Shown: positions 12,061 to 22,700 of the stretch, one piece after another
Layout: every line of letters starts with the position of its first letter
Numbering within the stretch: position 1 is the first letter of the stretch
Source: Oreohelix idahoensis
Taxonomy: Eukaryota > Mollusca > Gastropoda > Stylommatophora > Oreohelicidae
Length of the DNA stretch: 64,000 bases
Assembly: GCA_024509875.1 (NCBI GenBank)
Contig: JAMPIV010012152.1
Location: 129,501-193,500, forward strand
Direction of reading: 5' to 3'
Notes under the pieces: model-generated
Seen by the model: the letters and a program-made list of their open reading frames with translations, nothing else
The model's database searches: none
Told to the model about the DNA's origin: nothing
Made by a program: the position numbers and the translations under genes

Positions 12061-12431
12061 TTTCTGTGTGTTCTTTTCTCGTCAACAGACGGAAGATGTA
12101 GCTTAAGACAGAAGGCCACTGGCAACAAACTTATGCCAGGTCTTCCTGTCCTATGCCATCGGCTTAAGGTCTGTTCGTGCCTTCTCCATTTCTCTTCTCC
12201 GTGTGTTCTTTGGTCTTCCTTTACCTCTTTCATCTTGGGGATTCTAGAACAAGGACTGTCTGCTAATTCTATCAACAGGTTTCCTCAATGTGTTTTTGTA
12301 TCCATCTACAATGTCTGCTTCTCATCTCTAGGTTCACTAGCATTTGTCTGGTTCTTGTCATCAAAAGAGCAGAGTCAGGTACACATTTACAGCTGGCTAA
12401 TGCATGGAGGCATATCTGGAGTCATCCTTAT
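12061..12431 (-). mobile_element. RTE-like LINE 3' fragment
   Basis: On the minus strand the sequence encodes degraded KPVDRISRQSLF, NPQDERGKGRPKNTRRREME and RKTWHKFVASGL, the C-terminus of the RTE-like family found elsewhere in the window. It contains stops and covers only the terminal 120 or so residues. Confidence 0.6.
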
Positions 12432-12439
12432 ATGACCAT

Positions 12440-12736
12440 GCGAGCCTCGGTGGTGTAATGGTTACCATACTGCGCTGGCGATTGGGTGATCCAGGTTCAA
12501 GCCCAGGCGAGCACATTTGAAAGAGTGTCGTCGACCGGGGACTGGCGGTGCCTGAGCCGACCCAGCTCTAATGGGTACCTTCCAAAATCGGCGAGTATCT
12601 GCCTGAATGGCGAGTGGACACCTGTCATTGTACAGGGAAAAAAGGGATACTCACGTAAAAATCAGTCTCAGGTTAGATATACTAACCGGAGATTCTCACC
12701 TCGAGTAATAGTGGGCGTACGTTTAAAAAAAAAAAA
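12440..12736 (+). mobile_element. tRNA-derived SINE, full length with 8-bp target duplication
   Basis: The head has an A-box-like tggtgtaatggttacc and a B-box-like ggttcaagccc, the two internal RNA polymerase III promoter elements. A unique body follows and the copy ends in an A-run. The direct repeat atgaccat flanks it at 12432-12439 and 12737-12744, so the boundaries are firm. A related, longer copy lies inverted at 60034-60391. Confidence 0.8.
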
Positions 12737-12879
12737 ATGACCATCAGCTATGCACAATGCTACAATATATGTACATGGAAGTGAACCTGTCTGTGAGGCT
12801 AATTACACCCTCATTGACTTTTGAAATCATCCACACACTTCCCTGTGGTGAAACTTGTTGAGAATCCAGCATTGCACAC

Positions 12880-13110
12880 TAAGCTAGGAGAAGTCACTTA
12901 AGCCCCAGATGTAACTCTTTGACTTGGTTGACTGCATGATCTATCTGTGGACCCAGTGATAGGCAGGGGAAGCTGAGAAGTGGCTCTGTGCAGGACATGA
13001 CAATTCCTTGGGAGAGCCCAGACCCAGAGCACAGTTTTTTTAGCTCTATGTAATTGGAGAGCCCCCTTGGATGGCAGGGAATGCAAAGTATGCCACACAC
13101 TTCTTACTCC
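12880..13110 (+). mobile_element. Fragment related to the 5' region of the I/Nimb-like LINE
   Basis: This segment is, in reverse complement, clearly related to 35766-36100. Shared blocks include the region reading CSGSGLSQGI and SCTEP on the complementary strand. The latter lies in the 5' region of the LINE at 31291-39445. This is therefore likely a dispersed LINE 5' piece or a repeat carried by it. Confidence 0.45.
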
Positions 13111-13319
13111 TAGCTTGGGACCAGATGTGACGATTCTTTAAATGCAAGCCAAGCTGGAGAAACGAGCTCATGACTTCAACTCTTTAAACACGTTTCGGAC
13201 TGGCAGAAAAACCACAGGAAAAGTCTAGATCTACAGTGTAGATAATACTAAGGAGTTGTCAACTTGGTAGTGGCTGCTAATGAGCGAGAAGCTCTGCAGC
13301 CCTAGTTAAACAACAACAA

Positions 13320-13405
13320 CAGCTGGGTAGGCTGTAGCACAAACCTGGTAACTTCACGCTGAGAAGCCAGGACTATAACCACTCTGCCACTCAATACTTC
13401 CTATA
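13320..13405 (-). mobile_element. tRNA-SINE head fragment
   Basis: It resembles the minus-strand head of the SINE family at 28787, 29036 and 62216: a degenerate B-box area (cctggtaacttcacgctgagaag) and the closing ccactctgccactca. Only the head remains. Confidence 0.45.
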
Positions 13406-13639
13406 TTTGTACAGAAACATGCAACATAACTTTACATACAACCATAACATAAGCTTTATGTTATACATAACACAAGTTTTTATTTATATACAGACACAAA
13501 AAGCGTAACTGGCTTATTTTTTACACAGAACAATGTTTCACATTAAACCATCAAGCCTCATATCATTGATTTTCCTTTTCACACCATATGTAGAATGGAG
13601 TCACCTCTAACCCTTGACCCCTAGGAAGCCTGCATTCAT

Positions 13640-14090
13640 GCACTTTTGCGGCAGTGGTTTCTGAGCAATTTATTTGACATTATGAGGTTGCAATTCCCAT
13701 GTACTGCATCATATGTTGTTTGTCTGTCCCTGACGAAGGCCTTGTGGCCGCAACATAGGTTTTTTCTTGTCCTTTCTCCCAGTAAGACGTATCACTATTT
13801 GTGTTTTTGTCATTCTACAGCATCATATTAGTTGCTTCATACGACATGCCTAAAGTAGCAGTAGTCCCTATTATTTATTTTGCCTCCACAGACTCTCCCC
13901 AGAACTCTTTGAGGCAAGCCATGGGAACTACATGGGGCAAGCTACAGACACAACCAACCAAGCCCTTTCAGCCCCCTGGATATTTGTTTGCCTGTGGATG
14001 TACAGATCATACAGTAGCTTACACAGACATCGAACATTTACGTCAGTCATCCCTGTTACCGTAAATACTGACACACTCTCTATACCAGTA
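13640..14090 (+). repeat. Dispersed repeat with a hammerhead-like core
   Basis: Blocks starting gcagtggtttctgagcaat and ending in aactacatggggcaagct recur, rearranged, near 27600-27800. At 13727-13757 lies ctgacgaaggccttgtggcc followed by gcaaca, which is repeated almost exactly at 17687-17717. It looks like CUGANGA, a short hairpin (GGCC-UUGU-GGCC) and a G(A/C)AA box, the pattern of hammerhead ribozyme cores carried by Penelope-like elements, with GAAA changed to GCAA. Confidence 0.4.
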
Positions 14091-15222
14091 GTCCCAAATC
14101 TGTAGATCCTAGCTCCCTGTGGGTGGGGAATGGGAGGCATAAAATTACAGTGAGAGGCATAAAAAAAAATCTAGATTTAAAAAAAAAACAACCCAGAAAT
14201 TCAAGGTTTATGCACTTATTTGTAAGAAAAGAGTAAATAAGTCTGCCACAACTTATGGTTATGAGGTGCAAACCTTGATAAAGAAGGTTTTTCTGCCCTA
14301 GATGTGATCAAATCTTGTTCATAACTCAAAGCAGAAAAGTAAATAACCTGTTGCTGCATCTAAAACATTTTGAGGAAAATGTCCTTGCAAAGCATCTAAA
14401 ACATTTTGAGGAAAATGTCCTTGCAAACACATACAAACGCACAATTAAACTGTAACTTTAAAAAAAAATTTGCATTTTAAAAGCATCTCAATTTTAACAT
14501 TCAGTTTTTTAACTAATTTTATTCCATTAAACTCACAATTTCAACTACTATTGTGGTCCCTAATTTTCCTATAAAAAAAATTACTCACTCCTGGCTGTTT
14601 TTCTCAACCAAATATAATTTTTAATGAATATTTCATATTTATAAACCTTTTTTGTTTGATATTTATCTATTTATTTTCCTAGAATTGATGTGAGATGGTA
14701 TTAAAAAAGACAGTTTCAAGGTTGAAGAGATGCCTGAATCAAAAACAGTTTGAGAACCTTTGTTGTATAATGACACCCCTTAACACTCTCTTTGATGACA
14801 TCTTTTTATAAAACCTTTGTTGTATAATGACACCCCTTAACACTCTCTTTGATGACATCTTTTTATAAAATTACAAAGTACCAAACCTGATATAAATGGC
14901 CACATGTCTCTTCATTGTTTTGTGGAAGAAATAATAGGCCTACGTTATAAAATAAATTCCAACTTCCTCCAACTGTAATCTTACTTTCAACAGGTAATGA
15001 AGATTGTCTAGTTTAATTAAAGGATACAATATATTTTTTATTTTCCTTTGTGTCAGCAAATGTTTGTGGTGTTTGTTTTGGTCTGACAAAGACTTTGTTG
15101 AGAAGCAAGCTGGCTATTTCGCCCCTTGTGGTTCACAAAAACTGCTGCTTATATGTTAAATTTCCAACTACTATTTAACTTCAACAACTCTCTCTGTTTT
15201 TTTCATAACTTTTCAAATCAAT
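14091..15222. other. No gene; two small tandem duplications
   Basis: A 37-bp unit (gcatctaaaacattttgagg...) is duplicated at 14355-14428. A 57-bp unit (aacctttgttgtataatgac...) is duplicated at 14755-14868. Both copies in each pair are nearly identical. The rest is AT-rich without a coding signal. Confidence 0.6.
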
Positions 15223-15875
15223 GTGAAATGCCTAATGACAGAGAAAAGCACCGAGAGACAAGTTGCTTTCTTTACAGTTGCGCTATCAGTAATTGCAACA
15301 GTGAAGAGCCAGAACACTGCAGATCTGAATGGCCTAAGAGTAATACTCCACCAAATGAGCCACCAGTTCAAACGAGTTGTGTTACAGTGGATCCCATCTC
15401 ATTGCAACATCTCCGACAATGAAGAAGCTGACAGACTGGCAAAGGAAGGTGGAAAGCTACCTCAGCCTGATGCAAGCTTAACTTTTGAAGAGGCAAAGAG
15501 TTTTATCAGAAGCAGATGCAGAAACAAATGGGATGCTGAGCATCCAGGTCACACACACAATGATGCATACAACCAGCTCAGCAGAAGAGAACAAGTGATA
15601 ATCTTCAGACTCTGCACAGGCCACAACAGATTAAGATACCATCTATTCAACAAGCTAAAGATAGGAACTACCAATATGTGTGACTGTAGCACCGATAAAA
15701 TGACTGCTGAACATCTGCTTCAAAGATGCCCAACATATGAGGAACAGAGATAACACATGTGGCCATCACCAGCACCATTCCTGAAAAAGCTCTATGTTGA
15801 TAGAAATAGCCTCAAGCTGACCACTGCTCTCTTTGAACATATTCAAGTTGACGTCTGAGAGTGTACGAAGAAATC
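15223..15875 (+). pseudogene. I/Nimb-like LINE 3' fragment: RNase H end and zinc-finger tail
   Basis: The frame encodes the distal half of a LINE RNase H domain (VVLQWIPSHCNISDNEEADR then LAKEGGKLP, the HCN-EEADRLA motif). A C-terminal region follows with QVIIFRLCTGHNRLRYHLF and a CDC...HLLQRCP zinc-binding motif. The frame breaks at 15753 (TAA) and residues continue to about 15858. It ends in the tail gagtgtacgaagaa shared with 25428-25546 and 53851-54143. This is a 5'-truncated, non-functional LINE copy, not a cellular RNase H. Confidence 0.75.
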
Positions 15876-15879
15876 TATG

Positions 15880-16702
15880 TCAAATGTACCCTTCGTCCAA
15901 TTAATTCCTTTATTCTCCTCACACTTCACATCAATTTTGTCTACCAGTGTGTTCAGTAACACAACAAACATCCTTATTCACAAAGTCAATCGGGTTTTTT
16001 TTACAGTAACACAATCAATGCCCATATTCACAATATCTTTCACTATTTTCCAGCAATTGTAATAAAATTCACATCTATGTCTGTCATTTTTTTCCACACA
16101 CAGCAAGTCATGTTTTTTTCAGTGCCACAACAAACATCCACTTCTAAAAAGTCTGTCAAAACAGAAATCCATATCTACAAAGTCTGACCAAAAAAAAAAA
16201 AAACATCTGCATCCCAAATCTGCCATTTTTCCAGTACCACAACAAACATCTACTTCTAAAAAGTCTGTCATGATTCTATCATCAAAACAGACATCCATAT
16301 CAACAAAGTCTGACCTCTCATACAAAAATATTTGCATCCACATTTCAAGGTTTATAAACATTCACATTTCAAGGTCAGTCATTACTTTTTCGGTATCAGA
16401 ACAAACATCTACATCCCAAAATCTATCATTACCTTTTTTCAGAATGATAACAAACATCCGTTCCCAAAATCTGTCATTACTTTTTCAGTATCATAAGAAA
16501 TATGCACATCCCATAGTTTGTCATTATTTTTTTGAGTATGATAACAAACATCAACATTTCAAAGTCTGTCATTATTTTTTTCAGCATTATAACAAACATA
16601 ATTATCAACAAAATATGTCATGTGTCTCCAGTATCACAACCAACGTCCACATCCACAAAGTATCACTTATTCCCAGTATCACCGCAAACATCTGTATTGG
16701 TG
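15880..16702. repeat. Degenerate tandem array, irregular 45-60-bp unit
   Basis: The recurring motif is ttcagtat(c/g)ataacaaaca followed by tc(c/a)acatcc(c/a)aaa and gtctgtcatt. Unit length varies. It abuts the ANAPC7 stop codon at 16703, so it forms the start of that gene's 3' UTR. Units of the same family recur at 22060-22165. The frames through it are repeat artefacts. A minus-strand AATAAA (rc of 15909-15914) near its distal edge is a possible poly(A) signal. Confidence 0.75.
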
Positions 16703-16759
16703 TCATGGTTGGCTGAATTCTGTCTCAGACCAGGTACTCTCCATATCACTGTAGTCAGG
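16703..16759 (-). CDS. ANAPC7: ANAPC7 terminal coding exon
   Basis: After a pyrimidine-rich acceptor (ttgctttcccag), 18 codons read PDYSDMESTWSETEFSQP and stop with TGA. The phase matches exon i. The short acidic, serine-rich ending with an aromatic residue fits the APC7 tail, but sequence identity there is low, so this exon is inferred from splice site, phase and position. It lies immediately beside the tandem array at 15880-16702. Confidence 0.6.
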   Translation of the reverse strand, partial: PDYSDMESTWSETEFSQP

Positions 16760-19700
16760 CTGGGAAAGCAAAAACAATATTCTGCACAGAATTGGTTACA
16801 CCAGAATCTGAATCAACATTTTAAGTTCTTATAAGTTATATACAAGATGTGAGTATATTTTTGATCCACTTCCATTTTCCGGTTTAGCGGCAAACATTTT
16901 AACACATTAACTACTGCAAGTTGCTGTCAGCGGCTCACAAAATAATCACATTTGGACCGCAAGCCGCTCAGAGCGCCAATCTAATTTTAGTAATAAAACG
17001 AATGAAAAATGTACTAAAACACTCTCTGATCTGGTTCAAGATTTTAAGTTGCCACCGGAAAACAAATTCCCAAAGCATGGTTGTTGTAGAACACTGGAAA
17101 ATTGATATTATGTTCATATTTTTCAGCGTTTTGGGTTAGTTACCAAATCGAGTAAAACTGTTTACCGTGGCAACTAGTGATAGGACTACAAAAAATGCGT
17201 GTACATCTCGTCTAATGGCTGAATAGGATAGAAACGTGTTTCAACAATTGACTGATAGATCTAGCAACGAGGACAAGAGTGAAAACAGTGTGCACATTGA
17301 TTGAAATTGTGATTTTGATAGAGATGGGGCGCAAGCAGTTATAATTGTGAAAATATTGCAAGTCCTCGGCCATCGGAGGGCCGTTAAATAGCAACAACCT
17401 CTATTAGAGTTACAACCAGTGTTTATTGTAATAGTACATTCATTTATCTTTAAAATGATGTGTAACTCATAAAAATCTGTAAACAATTACGAAAACTACA
17501 GCTTACTTTGTGCAAACACCTACAGGATGAAAATGGGAAAAAAATTTAATTCGGCCACAGTGTGTTTTTCAATTCGGTAGTTAATGTGTTAATTCTAACA
17601 TGTGACACATATTAGGAAGTGTCTGCTCTTATTTTTATGTTTTCCACTTAATCCTCACTTTATTTCCTGTTTTTTTTTTGTCTGCCCCTGACGAAGGCCT
17701 TGTGGCCGCAACATAGGTTTTTTCTCCTAGTAAGATGTATTACCTTTTTTATTTTTTTTCCTTTACTATACACAAGACAGAAAGTCAATGTTTAAACAGA
17801 GAGTATTATATCATAGCTGAAAACTTGTTACTGTTCCCCAGTTAAACAGATAACAAGTCAGTTTAGAAAAAATGTTTATTGTTTCACTGATTAAACAAAC
17901 ATTATGTTATTTAAGCAGGGAACTATTATTGCTTTACTGTTAAACATATACTATCTTATTTTAATACTGAACAGTTAATGTTTCACACTGCAAGACAGAA
18001 AAAAGTTTAGTATTTCTGCAGACTGCAGGGGAAAGAAATGTGCACTCTTGATCAAACAAATGACTATCTTCACAGATCCAGTAATAATAGTGTCCAATAA
18101 ATCTTCATAGATCTAGTTACAATAAACTGCGTACAATCTACACATACCCAGTTTCAAGAAACTCCATATAATCTTCACAGAACCAGTTACAATAAATTTA
18201 ATCTAATCTTCACACATCTAGTTAGATTGACAGATCCAGTTACAATATACTGCTAATAATCTTCACAGAATCAGTTACAATAAACATCATATAATCTTCA
18301 CAGACCCAGTTACAATAACTTCCTTATAATCTTCACAGATCCAGTTACAATAAACTTCACTTAATCTTCCCAGATCCAGTTACGATAAACTTCATATAAT
18401 CTTCACATATACAATAAACTCCATATAATCTTCACAGATCCAGTTACAATAAACTTGACACAATCTTCACAGACCCAGTTACAATAAACTCCATATAATC
18501 TTCACAGATACAATTACAATAAACTCCATATAATCTTCACAGATACAGTTATGATAAACTCCATACAATCTTCATAGATCTAGCTACAATAAACTCCATC
18601 CAGTCTTCACAGTTCAGTTTACAAAAAAAAAAAAATCTCATAAACTGCCTACATACCTCGCCATCACTTGCATGTATCATCTCCTCAGCCTCAACATCGT
18701 AACCTCCATCCAGTCCCATCTCATTGTGTTTTTCAACCCTTTCACTTGCTTCACGGGCTCGAACATTGTTTGGGTCTAAGCTAAACACAAGAATATATAT
18801 TTGAAGAAAGAAAGTAAAACATGGTTTGGGCATTCTGAATCCTGTATCATTAACCCATCAGTAAGGGCCTATCATAAATGACAGGGAAAATATATGCACT
18901 AATTTTCACAGGAAATAGACATCAAATTATCTCATATCCTCAGGTTGACCACTGCTTTCCTTGAATATATTGAAGTTAATGTCTGAGACACGGCTGTTTG
19001 TGCCCTATACCAGAGCGCTCTTTTAGTTTCTGTGACCGGAATTCTGACACCGGGTATAACATTTTCGTGTGCACCGTAAAAGACTATTTAAGTTTTTGGC
19101 GGGGAAAATCAGCTGTTGTGTGTGTAAAATCTGTAAAATATAAATCATTACACACTCGTTCTGGATAAACACAGCGCTAAAATTCTTTTGTGTACTATAA
19201 CTTTGTTCTCTGCTCTATTTTTGATTGCATTTTTATTTGTTTGAAATTAGTTTTGACGGAGTTACAGACTTTTGAAAACAGCGTCATCATTTGAGGAAAT
19301 TCATAAAATAAGTAATCTTTTTATTAATTTAATATCTAAAAATCGGCCCATTCGTTTGAGTTTATAATTATAAAGACTTCTCGAAGGGAAGCTAAAGATT
19401 ATTTCCACATACTTTTTTTTTTTGGTTTCATATCTTGAAAATGTGTGGTAGTCAATTTTGTGAGTTTGGCATTACAAGAACAAGCATATTGTCACCAGAT
19501 TTTATAGCATTTAAATTACTGTAAATGCATTCCTGATACTCACAAATCTTAAATAAGGTTGTACAAAAATAACTTTTTGTAAAGCACCATCTGTTTTTGC
19601 ATTTTCATTAATTTATAATGATATTTAGCTACGTATATAAGCGTCAGAAAACATGTAAATCTATAGATAGATTACTTCCACATACTTTGTTCTATCTTTC

Positions 19701-22700
19701 AAGTCTTGTTAATCTTGTATTTATAATATGAATTTTTTTTTTAATTGTGTGTGAGATAAGGACTGTTCCATTAGTGTTCTTTGGTAGACAATCCTGTGCA
19801 CACGACGGCTGCCAAAGAATTCTAAGTAACTGTTTGTATATCTTCTTTCATTCACAGATAAAGCATTCTACATCCTGGTGTTAGACTTGACAGTCCCAAA
19901 TATTCCTCTATCTTTATACATACACAAGTAAACTATACTACATAACAACGAAATGGAACATACTGTTTTGCATCATATGAATTGTGCCAGTGCACTGTGC
20001 AGAGCCTGTGGCAAGAGAGCATTAACTTCCAAAACAACACGTTCAATTCAGAAAGCACTGAACTGTTCTAATTACGTTAATGATCTGTTCTTTGTGTTTG
20101 GAATTAACGTATCAGATGATAAACCCAAACAGCATTCGACTATATTTTGTAAGAAGTGTTACTTACGAATACAAAACTCAAAAAGGAGGCATAATGAGAA
20201 GTGTCTTGAAACAGCCAAGTTACTATCGGAAAACAGTCAGCACATCTGGAAAGACTAAAACCATAATTTAACTATAAGTGAATGTCAACTGTGCAATTAT
20301 GTTGCAAAGACATCTTTTGGTGTTTTAAAAACAAAAAGCTGCTCTATCCCCTGTGATGTTCTTTCTGATCCCTCCATGTCTAGTCAGTCATTTAGCTGTA
20401 GTCAGTCAGTTAGTTTGTAGTCAGTCAATTAGCTGTAGTCAGGATAGCTCTGTACAGTAGGAGGTTGATGTGCCTGCCCACATTAGTGATGATATTGTTC
20501 AACTGGAGGTTGATGTGCCAGCTCACATTAAAGGCGATACCATTATTCATTTGGAGGTGGATAACACTACTCACCCTAGCATGCCAGTTTTTGTTGCCAC
20601 ATCTACACCTACCAAGTCAGTTATACATACGACAAGTACATCCACCTCGCCTGTCTTCAAAAGCGACATCACAGTACAACAGTTACTTGCTAAGCCACCT
20701 TCACAACCACTAACACAAAAGGAAGAACCCCTATTCACATCCATTGTTAGAAAAAAAACTAGAAACAGCAAAAAGTAATATCATAAAATGCAAAACCAGA
20801 GGACAGCCTATTGTACTACAAAAACTAATTAAACATAGAAGAGAAACATCAGTCACCAGAACGCCAACAAAACGTAAGCGATCTCAATTGCTCCACACTG
20901 TTAGAAAACATATTGCTGGAACATCAACTGATTCATTAGACCTGCAGCAGGCACATGAACTACAACGCTGTTCAGAAACGTCACGTCAGGAAATTTGCAG
21001 GAAAGCAGGCATTGAAAGTAGAGTTAGAATATCCAAAGAATTAGCAATAGCCATGAAGGAAACAGTAGGTCTTACGTGGGCACAGGAGAGAAAACAGAGA
21101 AGATTGAAAATTGAAAGACGCGCCAGCGGTATTAAAAATATAACTTCACAATTAAAATTTATAATGGAAACTCATTTGTTACAAATTTCTCCATCTGTGA
21201 ATGTACAGATTCATCCTATAAAAAAAAAGGAAGTGTGAATGATAATTGAGCGAAATTTTGGGGCTAGAGCAAATTATGGCAGTTGTTGCTTGAGATTGAC
21301 AGAATTAACAGAGTGTGGAAATCATTTAATAGATGTATTTATTAAATACACCTATTTATCTATTAAATTGAACATTTCGTTTTACTCATGACCATACTCA
21401 TTTTTACATGACCATCGTGATGTATGATTGAGATAATTGTTAGCTCTCATGTTTTTGGGGACAATTGGGTGTGTTATTTTAAGGTAATAAATGTGGACTT
21501 GCAATTTAATGTTTCAATAATTAATGTTTGACGCATGAAACCAAAACAAAACTTTGATATCCATTTTCTGCAGGTTTTCTACTTTTGATTTCTGTAATTT
21601 GTTATGCATGTTGATTGTGACCGATTTAGTGAAAATTGCATTATAAACAAACCATAACAAAATATAAAAAAAACGTAAATTTTACACTATTTCAGACTAT
21701 TATATCTTCTGTTCTAATTGTGATAAAATGTTTGTTCTTGTTCTAAAATTTACTCTAACATTTCTAGTCTAGCTTTACGCAAAATTAAAGCCGGTATTTA
21801 TAATAATAAAGTAGCCTAAAAGCATTAATTAAGCCCTATCAAAAGTAAACATCGCCACATGTTTTTCCCATAAGGAAGTTGACCACGTGACCTCTGTCAA
21901 GTGGGCTATAAATAGCGCGGTCGACGAAAAAGGGGAAATAACTAAAAGATCGCTGGCAAACAGCCGTGGAGAGTGTACGAAGAAGATGGAAAATTATCTC
22001 AGCTTTTTAAACCTTTTTTTGGGTGATATAATTACTCCAATTTCACCTGTTCAAAAAGCAGATTCGTTTTTTTTTTTTTTTTTTCAGTATGATAATAAAC
22101 ATCAACATCCTAAAGTGTGTGATTATTTTTTTCAGCTTTATAACGAACACCCACATCCTCTGTGTGTGTGTGTGTGGGAGGGGGAGAGAAAGACAGATGG
22201 AAAAACTGCTACATGTCAGAGAGACAACCAAAAGTAAAATTAAAATCTTATTTTAGAAACTGCTTACACTGTGCAGTCAAACAGGCATCATCATCATCAT
22301 CATTCCTTTTCGTTCCCTGCGGAACATAGGGCAGAAACAATTGCTCTCCATCGATTTCTATTCTGGGCTGTCATTTTCATCTGTGCCCAAGTCATTCCAA
22401 TTTCCCTAGCCTCCTCTTCAACAGTTCTTCTCCAAGTTCTCTTTGGTCTCCCCACTCTTCTTTTCCCCTGTGGGTTCCAGTCAAGGGCAACTCTGGCTAT
22501 GCTTGATTTTTCTCTTCTGAGTGTATGTCCTATCCATCCCCACTTTCTTACCTTAATTTCTGTTTGTACTGGCTGTTGTCCGCATCTTTTCCTTAGCTCT
22601 ATATTTGTTATTACATCTGGCCACCTTATACGGAGGATCCGTCGGAGACATCTATTTACAAATGTCTGTAGCTTGGAGGTGATATTCTTTGAGACAAGCC

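Noticed and set aside
15223..15753. Cellular RNase H gene
   Set aside because: The C-terminal zinc-binding tail and the shared 3' end identify it as a LINE fragment.
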